From: an uncultured Saprospiraceae bacterium
GTDB taxonomy: Bacteria; Bacteroidota; Bacteroidia; Chitinophagales; Saprospiraceae
DNA length: 64,000 nt
Direction of reading: 5' to 3'
NCBI GenBank assembly: GCA_937941765.1
Contig: CALDGQ010000041.1
Span: 41,450 to 105,449, forward strand
Under the pieces are notes generated by a model, which was not told the DNA's origin, did not search any database, and saw only the letters and a program-made list of their open reading frames with translations. Both the position numbers and the translations under genes were made by a program. Below are positions 19,001 to 29,400 of the stretch, piece by piece (the stretch's first letter is position 1; each line of letters begins with the position of its first letter).

Positions 19001-22000
19001 ATACATCGGTTACCGTTGGACCTACATTAGCAACAAAGTCTAATGGAAAGTTTTCACAATCTTCGTCCGGCAAATCGAAAGAAGGTGTCGGTGGATCTTG
19101 AATAACAATAGATTTTGTAATATCTGTTTCACATCCATTCGGACCGGTAATCAATAAATTCACCTCATAAGTACCTGCAGTGTTATAAAAATGCACGGGA
19201 TCTTGCAATGTAGATGTATTGTTGATTCCACTTGCTGGATCTCCAAAATCCCAAGTCCAAGAGGCTACACTTTGGCCAGGAACAAAAGTGGATAGGTCTT
19301 CAAATTCGATAGCTGAATCAACGCAATTTGACAAAACATGAAAATCTGGAGAAACTGGAATCATATCCAACTTTCCTAAACCACATCTTTCTACCACACC
19401 ATTTGTGAGATGATCACAAATCATAACGACAAAATAAAATCCAGAACGTTCAAATTCATAGTTCGTATTTTCACCGGTTGATGTACCTTCCACATCTGGA
19501 AAACCAAAGAACCATTCTGTGGTACCTGGCACCAAATTAGGTGAGGTATTTTGAAACTTGTGTCTTTCACATCTATTGGTATTTTCAATATCGAAAGTAG
19601 ACACAACTCCTTGACATTGCAACTCTACAGGTGGACCACCACCACCGCCGCAACTATAAAGGACATTCAAAATATTGGATTCACCAACACATCCATACTC
19701 ATTAATCGCTTCTACTTTATAGGCGCCACTTTCTGTATTCGGCGGTGTATAAAGCGACATGGTTGCTCCTGGAATCAACACATTATTACGATACCATTGA
19801 TATTGATAAGGTGGATCAGATTCCAGTGCATATAATGTTGGAACTGGGAAAGCAGGAGGACAATAAGTTAGTAAATTTGGTGATGAAATCTCAACTGTTG
19901 GGGTTGGCAATGTTTCAATTTCAAATATCGTGTTACCAATACATCCCTTATCATCTGTTACAATTAATTCATAATTTCCAGGACCTAAATTAGGTGATGG
20001 AAGATTTGAGATGAGGACTCCATTGGTATCTCTCCATTCATAAGCGGAGAATGGCCAAGTACTTGCCACTACTCCTGTTGCTCCTGGACAAAGTGCAACT
20101 GGCTGGTTAACCAATGGCTCAGGAGCTGGATTGACAATTACATTATAGGTATCTGCATTTCCACAGGCATTCATTTGCACAATTGCACTACCGGCTGTAT
20201 GCCAGAAAACTTCAATTGCATTGGTTTGTTGCCCCTCAATAATCGTAGCTGCCGTTTCTGGCATAACACTCCAAACGTAATCCACATTTGGATATGAAGT
20301 GGCTGTAAATACTGAAGTTGTTTCGATACAATGATCTTGTTGACCCAGAATGACGATATCATTGATTTTTGTCAAATTCATGGTTATCGATTCAGATTCA
20401 CATGCTGCATCTGAATTTTCAATTTGATAAACAGACAAAGAATACGGACCGGCACTATTCCAAGTGACATTGAGATAGGCACCACCTGAGCTAGCTATTA
20501 CTCCACCGTCATTGACCTCCCACGCAAAAGAAGTGTTGGATTCTGAAGAATTTGCTTGGTAAGTATAAGTATCTCCTATGCAAATTTGAGATTCACCATC
20601 AATACTTAAAACCGGTGGTGGAATGTCTAATAAATTAACAAAAGCACTATAAGTGTCAGAACAAAATATAGCAGCGTTTGGAGGAGTGGCAGTTACTGTA
20701 TAAAAACCAAGTGCACCTGGCAAGGTTATATCAAAAGATGCACTAGGACCTCCAGTAAATATAATGCTACCAGCAGGATCTTTAACTTGCCAATTCACCG
20801 TCGCTGGTCCACCTGTCAATCGTTCTGCTGTATAAGTTCCTGTTTCATTCAAGCACAACTCAATTGGACCAGAGAAAAAGTACTCGTCCAAGATATTTAC
20901 TGCTAATTGATCAGAACCACCACATTCTAAATAACAATTATCATACGTGACTCGTACCCATTGAGGTGTTGTTGGAATTGCTAAATCTGTCCATTGAATA
21001 CTGACCGAATTTGTTCCCTGACCTTTTACAATTTCTCCATATGAAGATACCTCCCAGAAGAATTCTGTACCACCATAATTGGTAATGGTATATACTTGCA
21101 AATCTCCTTTACAAACATTTGTTACTCCTTTTATATCATCATCATTTCCTATAATTGGAATTTGGGAGATATTTTCAAAAATGCAATAATTTTCGGTACA
21201 ACCAGCAACGGCTAACGCAATCGTTCCTAGCGGACCACTTCCCCATTCTATTGTTATATAATCATCTGAACTGCCGCCTCCATCAACAATAACTCCATCT
21301 CCTGTAATTATCCAAGTATAATTGGAACAATCCGCATCCGTGGTGTACGTTACTTCTGTATTTTCACAAACAGTTCCTACACAATCCAATTTTGGAATAA
21401 TCGCTTGCTCTACATTGACATTGATAGAAGTTGTATCTGAGCAAAGACATTCATTTCGAGCAATCAGTTGCACCAAATAAGAACCTGGGGTTTCATAGGT
21501 AAACTCAGTTGTGATACCACTGTCATTTTCTCCATTTCCAAAATCCCAGATATGGGTTTCTGCATTGATACTCTGAGATTCAAAATAAACGGTTTGACCA
21601 GCACAGATATTGACATCTCCGCTTTCAGGTTCAGGGATAGTTGAGATAATAGCTTCTGTTTCTTCTAATATATCTATGCAAAGTGAAGATTCAAAAGCTG
21701 GAGTAGAATTCATACAAGTGACATTGAAATCATAAATGCATTGAGCATTTCCAGTAATATCACTAACAGTAACAGTATATACACCACTACATAAATTCTG
21801 GTTAAAAGGTAATGTGTTTCCGTTGGACCATGTGAAAAACAAATTTTCATAATTAGAAAAATTGATTTGTCCATCACAGGCGTCACATTCAGTCTCGTTA
21901 ATCACATTTGATGACAGTTCCTCAAAAGGATCACTTAGATCAACTACTTCATAAAAGGAACAGTTATTTTTACTATAATAAATGTAGTACACGCCAGCAA

Positions 22001-23246
22001 CCAAATTTGTATTCTCTAAAGAATTACTTGAAAAGCCAAAGGGTCCAGTAATTGTTACATTTCCTGTTCCCATGAAATCAAATACATAGAGCGATCCTAA
22101 TTCACCGCAAAATGGCAGCTCGTAAGAAACTCCAACTTCTTCGCATCCAAATCCGCACTGGATTGTAAAACTTTCAACAACTGTACAACCGTTTGCATCT
22201 GTCACATAAAGTGTATAAATCCCTCCATTAAGAAATTCTCGATTTCCTCCGCCACTGAAACCATCAGACCATTCATAAGAATATGGTGGACTTCCACCTG
22301 AAACAGAAGTATAAATCGAGCCGTTTCCATCCATACAATCTTCTGAGTCGTTCACTTCTCCAATTATTTCTAGATCATTACAAACTGAGAATTCAAAAAT
22401 CTCTGCATGGAAACAGCCGACATCATCAACCACCTCAAAAGTTAAAGGCTCGTAAATATTAGTACTAGTAAAACTCGAACCTGTACCTAACAAGGTGCCT
22501 GCTGCGCTATACCAAGAATAAATATATGGAGGCGTTCCTCCTGTAATAATGGTCCCTACTGTTGGTTGATTATCTTGAAATATCACATTGATATTACAAT
22601 CACTTGTCCCTTCACCACTTGCTGAAATCAATCCACTTCCAGGCCCTCCCCAATTTACCAACAATTCATTTCCGATTACTTCCCAACTTTCTGCTCCGAG
22701 TACATCCCAGGTCACTTCTCCATTGTAATCCTCAACGACATAAACTTGCGTATTGAACGGACATACATTGTTGCAATTTGCAGGACTAAGCGAATCTGGC
22801 GGGCAAGCAGTCGGTGTGATTGATGTGATTTGATATTCACATCCAGGAGCTGTAGCACATTGGCAAATATTCGGATTCCAAAATTCGATACCATTGATAC
22901 AATTGCCATCATCACAATTACCGGGATCTTCACAAATTATACCCATACAAGGAGAACATTCGTCACCTGTACATGGATCAATTTCGACAAAATCATTTAT
23001 GGTTGCAGGATTGCCATCATCACATTCCATAATAAACGTTTCTAAACAGAATTCATAAATTCCTTCACAGGGTACGCAAATCACACTATCTACTATGGTG
23101 ACAATTTCAATGTCAAAATAGGTACAAGGGTCGTTATCATCACATTGTATTTCGATGAGTTGAGTTGGGTCACTACAATCTTGCGAGTGTAGATCTAGAT
23201 TGCTGAATAATAAAATGGATAGGAAAACTAGTAGCTTGATTTTCAT
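16032..23246 (-). CDS. Giant T9SS type B surface protein with SprB-like, PKD and GCDS repeats (2404 aa)
   Basis: The start at 23246 gives a proper signal peptide (MKIKLLVFLSILLFSNLDLHSQ); the upstream in-frame ATG adds 17 residues that spoil it. Domains, with rough positions: a Cys-rich region (20-150); SprB-type repeat with GGSPPYSYEW (about 305-375); PKD (HIWDFGNGE, about 565); several Ig-like units; three PKD-like units at about 1280-1470 (WFFGFPDVEG, WTWDFGDPASG, FWDFGDPGSGD); an SdrD-B-like unit with DVNDNGIIDGPDTL (about 1810); five repeats of about 45 aa ending in GCDSTxxV (about 1900-2150); and a type B sorting domain (VPNVFSPNGDGINDKF ... GDITVIR). This is the architecture of gliding/adhesion adhesins such as SprB. 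Secretion should use Sec and T9SS. It is a paralogue of the next gene upstream. A specific ligand cannot be predicted. Confidence 0.9.
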   Translation of the reverse strand: MKIKLLVFLSILLFSNLDLHSQDCSDPTQLIEIQCDDNDPCTYFDIEIVTIVDSVICVPCEGIYEFCLETFIMECDDGNPATINDFVEIDPCTGDECSPCMGIICEDPGNCDDGNCINGIEFWNPNICQCATAPGCEYQITSITPTACPPDSLSPANCNNVCPFNTQVYVVEDYNGEVTWDVLGAESWEVIGNELLVNWGGPGSGLISASGEGTSDCNINVIFQDNQPTVGTIITGGTPPYIYSWYSAAGTLLGTGSSFTSTNIYEPLTFEVVDDVGCFHAEIFEFSVCNDLEIIGEVNDSEDCMDGNGSIYTSVSGGSPPYSYEWSDGFSGGGNREFLNGGIYTLYVTDANGCTVVESFTIQCGFGCEEVGVSYELPFCGELGSLYVFDFMGTGNVTITGPFGFSSNSLENTNLVAGVYYIYYSKNNCSFYEVVDLSDPFEELSSNVINETECDACDGQINFSNYENLFFTWSNGNTLPFNQNLCSGVYTVTVSDITGNAQCIYDFNVTCMNSTPAFESSLCIDILEETEAIISTIPEPESGDVNICAGQTVYFESQSINAETHIWDFGNGENDSGITTEFTYETPGSYLVQLIARNECLCSDTTSINVNVEQAIIPKLDCVGTVCENTEVTYTTDADCSNYTWIITGDGVIVDGGGSSDDYITIEWGSGPLGTIALAVAGCTENYCIFENISQIPIIGNDDDIKGVTNVCKGDLQVYTITNYGGTEFFWEVSSYGEIVKGQGTNSVSIQWTDLAIPTTPQWVRVTYDNCYLECGGSDQLAVNILDEYFFSGPIELCLNETGTYTAERLTGGPATVNWQVKDPAGSIIFTGGPSASFDITLPGALGFYTVTATPPNAAIFCSDTYSAFVNLLDIPPPVLSIDGESQICIGDTYTYQANSSESNTSFAWEVNDGGVIASSGGAYLNVTWNSAGPYSLSVYQIENSDAACESESITMNLTKINDIVILGQQDHCIETTSVFTATSYPNVDYVWSVMPETAATIIEGQQTNAIEVFWHTAGSAIVQMNACGNADTYNVIVNPAPEPLVNQPVALCPGATGVVASTWPFSAYEWRDTNGVLISNLPSPNLGPGNYELIVTDDKGCIGNTIFEIETLPTPTVEISSPNLLTYCPPAFPVPTLYALESDPPYQYQWYRNNVLIPGATMSLYTPPNTESGAYKVEAINEYGCVGESNILNVLYSCGGGGGPPVELQCQGVVSTFDIENTNRCERHKFQNTSPNLVPGTTEWFFGFPDVEGTSTGENTNYEFERSGFYFVVMICDHLTNGVVERCGLGKLDMIPVSPDFHVLSNCVDSAIEFEDLSTFVPGQSVASWTWDFGDPASGINNTSTLQDPVHFYNTAGTYEVNLLITGPNGCETDITKSIVIQDPPTPSFDLPDEDCENFPLDFVANVGPTVTDVFWDFGDPGSGDANTSEVMNTYHEYGNPGMYTITLTAQTIYGCEATFTQQVSIQQNNLSGNISMVPGSPICEGQTTIMSAPSGPFTYAWSTDETTPSISATEAGVYDVTISDENGCTYTTPEVVLDILPLPSGEIRVVEYDEYDQPISFFYDSYTICEGEEVFMEVNEVEGYEYAWNTGQAGTTIEYSIERDNLLEAGTYIFDVTIVDSETGCTSIAGPYTVLVNANPEDILLVSDPDGFICDNQPATISISNYDPNLTYIWNTGTIDATAIIVDIPGVYYVRAFNENGCETTSNEIEIHKGPDINRIPSGCHKRCAPDTLCLPTMPGIVSWQWFFNDVAIPAPEGTQQEVVALESGDYYVEMLDEFGCEATSGVMSLDLFIGTGDIVGEVYFDVNDNGIIDGPDTLMSNQTIFIEGVSYSDAVTTNSMGAYVFEDIFAVDYTLYFDSLGLPVEWVVVESVQQTGLVGCDDIEEVNWLVRQPCTEQFGVENFNLCPGETMDYHDVILNSNEVVEVVLKAASGCDSTVTVTVAPYPNYADNLYFEACFEDFYEYNGQQIAAGDSYAFEMTTINGCDSTEVVFVEMLTPTSANLEFEICEGEMLEYNGVEIESGETFKFDLTNVAGCDSFVFVSAVPIPLSVNEVELFACTGDSVYYNGAYLYPNSFQVIAYESFSGCDSTEQVAVTEMGAQPIALDVQVCPNETYIFNNQEYESGTLETFSYTSWQGCDSTIQLSVAASPDFDFAYESEIICYDEAGNIEISNLQGVTNPFLFSLDGVNYQTENEFNNLDPGEHMIYVQDINGCVKELPATIPVYDRLNVFANGTTMTCDIDSVELSAELITGPNIDLTYTWPDGTTGSSFFAYAPGTYLLQASNICEDKTFEVIVFPGVSEISNFLYVPNVFSPNGDGINDKFIVTPADYVKIHSYEIHVFDRWGEEEYFSTDINDGWDGTLQEGQFRPGVHVWWIRMDVTYCGERVDGVFYKGDITVIR

Positions 23247-23418
23247 CCTTTTAAGGTTTTTCTGAGGAATTACTTTGCATGCACGTAATGATATCAAGAG
23301 CTAGATAGACCTTCAATGTACGGAATTTTATTGAGGGGAAATAATTATTGTAATGAAATATTAATCCATTTAGTAAAGTATGGATTTGGTTGTATAAGTG
23401 ACTAATTATAATCCATTG

Positions 23419-26400
23419 TTACCTAATAACAGTTATGTCTCCTTTTTCAAACACCTCTAAACGCTGACCACAATAGGTAACATCCATTGTCACATACCAT
23501 ACGTGCACACCAGGATTGAAATTCCCATCATTCATTTTTCCATCCCAACCAACCGAGATATCCTTAGAGGTATACAATGCTTCTCCCCAACGGCTAAAAA
23601 TGTTGATTTCAAAATCATGAATAATAACATCAGCACTGGGCGACAAAATGAGATAGTCATTATGACCATCCTCATTTGGTGAAAAAACATTGGGGACAAA
23701 TAGATAATTTTCAAGGACAGTTACTGGTGGAAATACTGTAATCGGATAGTTTTTTTGTTCGCAGATATTGCTCGCTTGAAGCAAATAAGTACCTGGCTCG
23801 TTTGCAAAAAAAGCGTTGCCAGTAGTACCATCTGGCCAAATATATTCCAAATCAAGGTCCGGCCCTGCTATCAATTCTGCATTTAATTCAATCGAATCAA
23901 TTTCACAAGTAAGTGCTTTATCTTCTGCTAATATGATTAAATTGTCATAAGCGGGAATACTTGCCGCTATGGTTTTGATGCAACCATTTTCATCTTGGAC
24001 ATATAATTCATGATTTCCTGATAGTAAATTGTTGAATTCATTTTCAAGTTGGAATTCAGCACCATTGATTGAGTACAAATATGTGGAGGAGGTTCCGTTG
24101 ATCAAATTGATATTAATTGACCCCATTTCATCTGGACAAATTGCCTCCGTCTCATACTCAAAATCAAAATCAGGTGAACCGACGATACTTAATTCAACAA
24201 TAGAATCACATCCTTGAAAACTTTCGAAATTAAATATTTCTGTGTCACCAACTTCATAGATCTGTCCATTATATGCTGTGGTTTCATTTGGACATAGTTC
24301 AATTGATATTTCCATTGGAACAACTCCCAATTCTTGTACGGTAACTTGTTCAATAGAATCGCAGCCGAGAAAATTTTGAAAGGTAATTTCTTGAACAGAA
24401 TTCGGATACAAAAATTCACCTTGATATAAAATAGAATCTCCACCGCAGACGAATAACTCAATTTCTTCATAGGACAATGGAACCGCAATCGCATTTACGG
24501 AATGAATGGAATCGCAACCTGTCGAATTTATTAATTCAAAATCAAAAGCATCTCCAGCTTCAAATTCAACGCCATTGTAAATCATTGTTTCTCCTTCACA
24601 AATTTCTAAATCCAAATTAGTACTAGAACTTAATAGTTGGTTGATTGTTATGGTTTCAATTGAATCGCAACCCGTTGATGTATTTAGATTGTTAACAATC
24701 GTTTCACCTGCCAATATTTGCTGGCCATTATAGTCGTAAAATTCTCCAGTACAGGCTTCAAATGAGAGGGCTATGTTATAAGCGGTCAATTCCTCCACAA
24801 CAACGGTAACAGTAGAATCACAACCTGTTGATGTTTGTAAATTGAAGACAACTGTTTCACCAGCTAAAATATCAATTCCTCCGAAATCAATAAAGGTTCC
24901 TTCGCAAGCCGACAATGGGAAAGTTTGTTCAATGGACATCGTTTCTTCCACGGTCACCGTAATAATCGAGTCGCAACCTGAAGTAGTAACAAAATCAAAG
25001 TCCATTGAAGTACCTGCTGGAATTTGAACATCGTTGAATTCATAAAAACTTCCAGTACATGCTTCACCCATTACATTTTCTGTAATCATCATTACTTCTT
25101 CCACATGAACTGTTAATGTTGAATCGCAACCTGCGACATTTTGATATTGAAAATCTTTAGAAGTTCCAGCTGGAATTTGATCTCCATCATATTCATAATT
25201 GGTGCCTTCACATGCTTGGAAAGTCAATTCTTCAGTTGTTGGAAATATTTCAGCTACTGAAACTGTTACTGTAGAATCACAACCTAATTCTGAAAACAAC
25301 AATACATCTACAACATCATCTATTGACAAAGTCATGCTATTATAAATTACTGAATTTCCCGTACAAGCTTCTAATGTTGTTGTTGAAAACTGAGCTACAC
25401 ATTGATTGGTCACTAACCAATTGACTTCGGTTTCATCGTCACAACCGACTAATGTTGCTTGTTGTATAGACTCAATAACAGACCAACCATTTGGCAAACT
25501 TAAGCTATCAAAGTAAAGGTTATAGTCAACTGATTCAATATCATTAAAAGTATAAATACCATTGATATCAGAATAAGCTAATGAATTATAATTGTCCCCT
25601 TCTATGAAAATAGTTTGGTTGCTCATTAAAGTGTCAGGTCCATCAATAACTCCATTTTCATTGACATCAAAATAAATAGCGCCATTGATCGTTCCCAATC
25701 CGATAAATAAGTCCAACGACATGATACCAGAGATAGCGGTACATCCAAATTGATCCAACATTTCGACATAATAATCACCACTTTCTGTTGCAACAATTTC
25801 ATCGACGGTCCCTTCCGGTGCTGGAATCGCAACATCATTGAAGAACCATTGCCAACTAACAATAGTCGGCATATTAGGTAAGCACAAAGTGTCGGGTGTA
25901 CATTGTTTGCGGCAACCTGAAGGAATCCGACTGATATCAGGACCTTTGTTTACTTCAATCACATTGGACGTTGTTTGACAGCCATTTGCATTCACTCCTC
26001 GAACATAATAGATACCCGGAACATCCACTACTAATGAAGTGGCATCAATGGTTCCCGTATTCCAAATGTACGTCAGATCACTGTTATAGTTAGTAATCGA
26101 AATCGTGACTGGATTGCTATCACATATAAATCCTTCTGGGTCAGAAATCAAATTAATTGGATCTGGTTGTGCATTTACTTCCACTGTGAATGGTCCAACT
26201 TGATTGGTACATCCTGAAGATACGTCTGTAATGATTACATCGAATTCGTAAGTTCCTTCTTGTAAAATATTATCTCTATCCAATGAATATTCTATGGATG
26301 TACCGGATTGTCCATTACTCCAAGTATAGGAATAGCCATCGACTTCATTAATTTCCAAAAAGACATTTTCACCTTCGCAAATCGTATAACTATCATAATA

Positions 26401-29400
26401 AAAAACAATTGGTTGACCATATTCATCAAATTCAACTACCCTGATTTCCCCATCTGGTACTGGCAAAATATCCAACACGATCGGAGGTGGACTATAGAGG
26501 CAACCATTTGAATCTGTTATAGTGACTTCATAGGTCCCAGCTTCGGATGCTTCAATAGTTGGTCCATTTTCCATGGTTGACCAGTTGTAATTTTGACCAC
26601 CACTAGGTGCTGTTATGGTAGTTGATGTTCCTTCACAGATTGGGGAAGCTGGTTCCATGGACATCAGACCTGAAAGTGTGTTGGGCTGGACCGTCACTTG
26701 TTGAAACCAAGTGTCCTCACAGCCATAAACAGTTCTGGCAGTAAGACGAATTGTATAAGTTCCGGGAGTTGCGAATTCATGATACGTGTCTATTACGTTA
26801 GAAATGTTAGCATCACCACTGGATGGATCTCCAAAATCCCATTCGACATCAATTACATTACTTCCAACATTCGCGATAAAATTTAATGGAACTGATTGGC
26901 AATCTGCTGTCGGCAAATCAAAGCTAGGGGTTGGATGATCCTGTACTTCAACTATTTTTGTGATGGTTGATTCACAATCATTTTCGCTAGTAATTGTCAA
27001 TGAGACATTATAAGTTCCAGGATTATTATATTGATGTATTGGATTTTGTAATGTTGATGAGTTGTTAGGTCCACTTGACCCATCATCAAAATCCCACGCC
27101 CAAGATTCAACACCATCCCCTGAAATATGAGTAGACAAATCTTCAAATTGCAATGGCTCTCCTACACAACCAGGCAACACCGTAAAATTAGGTGCCACTG
27201 GCACTAAATCTAACTGCAAGACGCCACAATTTTCGACGATGCCGTTTGTATTATGTTGTGCTAACATAAGCACCATATAATAGCCAGCCCTTTGATATTC
27301 ATAGGAAACATTTTCGCCTATAGCAGTACCTTCGATATCTGGAAAACCAAATGACCAATTTACAGTTCCCGGAATCGAATTAGGAGATGTATTTGAAAAA
27401 TTATGTTGATTACATAAGGCAGTATTTTCGATATCAAATGAAACATCAACACCTACACATTGAATTTCAGGAGGTGGTCCTGTCCCTGGTACACAACTTG
27501 ATATAACATTGATTTGACTGGAGAATGCACTACAACCTTCTTGATTGGTCGCTTCCACTGTATAAATTCCACTTTCACCACTTGGAGGCGTATAAAGCGC
27601 ATTCGTTGCTCCTGAAATTGGTGTTCCATTTCGATACCACTGATAATCAAAAGGTGGATTAGCAATCATCGCATATAAAACGGGAACCGGAAATACTCCT
27701 GGGCAATAGGTTGTTAAATTAGGAGATGAAATTTCAATTTCTGGAATCGGAATTGGATCAATATTAAAAATGGTATTTCCTTTACAACCTTTTTCATCTG
27801 TCACAATTAATTCGTAGTAACCAGGGCCGACATCAGTTTGTGCATTGTTAGAAATAACTAGTCCATTTTCATTTTTCCATTCATAGGATGAGAAAGCAGC
27901 GGTTGTAGCGATCGTGGCTGTTTGTGATGGACAAATTTCAATTGGATGATTGACACTCGGAATTGTAGCAGGATGAATGAGTACAGCATAGGTATCCGAA
28001 AAACCACATGCATTTAAGCTGACTGAAAAATTTCCCGCTGAATGCCAGAAAAACTCAACCGTATTGGTGTTCTGACCAGAAACGATGGTTGCTGCAGATG
28101 CTGGTGTCACTACCCATTCATAGCTAATATCATCAAATGAAGTGGTTGTAAAAGTAGAAACACTTTCAACACAATGATCTGGATCACCTAATATTTGAAG
28201 TGGTTCAATTGCGTTTAAATCTAATTGAATCGGACTTGACTCACAAGCCGCATCGGCATTGTCAATTTGGACTACTTCCAAAGAGTAAGGACCTGCACTA
28301 TTCCATATAACATTAATCACTCGACCTTGTTTTGCAAGTGTATTGCCACCATCATTTACTTGCCATGACAACGAGGTGCTGGTTGAAGTTGTGTTTGCTT
28401 CATAGGTATAATTTTGTCCTAAACAGATTTCAGTTGTACCTTCGATATTTGATACAGGTGGCGGGATGGACAAAATATTGATAAAGGATTGATAATTATC
28501 AGAACAAAAATCAGCTCCATTGGTAGGTGTTGCGTGCAACGTATAACTCCCTGTTGGTGCATTTGCCGTGAAATTAAATTGAGTGGAAGCATCTTGTGAG
28601 AATACAACAGTTCCAGTTTGGTCTCTTAATTCCCAATCTACCATAGCTTGCCCACCACTTAGTTGTTCTGCAGTATAAGTTGCTATTCCATTTTGACAAA
28701 TTTCAATGGGTCCAGAAAAGAAGTATTCGTCTAGAACAATCACTTCTAGTTCATCGCTACCACTACATTCTAAATAACAATTCTCATATGAGACCCGTAC
28801 CCATTGTGGATTGCTTGGAATGGCAAGATCTGTCCATTGAATACTAACGGTATTGGTACCTTGTCCATTTACAATTTGACCATATGATGAAACTTCCCAA
28901 TTAAAATCTGCTCCTCCGTAATTTGTAATGGTATAAACTTCGAGTGCTCCTTTGCAAACTTCCTCTTTTCCTTTTATGAAGTCATTATTTCCTATTATTG
29001 GAATTTGGGTTATGTTTTCAAAGATGCAATAATTTTCAGTGCAATTGTCTACTGACAGCGCAATGGTGCCTAATGGACCTACTCCCCAGTCTATTGTTAT
29101 AAAATCATCTGTATTTCCACCTCCGCTTGTTACTACCCCATCTCCAGTAACTTCCCAAGTATATGAACTACAAGAAGCATCCGTTGTATAAGTTACTTCG
29201 GTATTTTCACAAACCGTTCCTACACAATCTAATTTTGGAATAATGGCTTGTTCTACAATTATGTTTACAGTTGCGGTATCCGCACAAAGACATTCATTTC
29301 GAGCTATCAATTGAACCAAATAGGAACCTGCAACTTCGTACGTAAATTCGGTAGTATTTCCAGCAGCACTTTCACCATTCCCAAAATCCCAAACATGTGT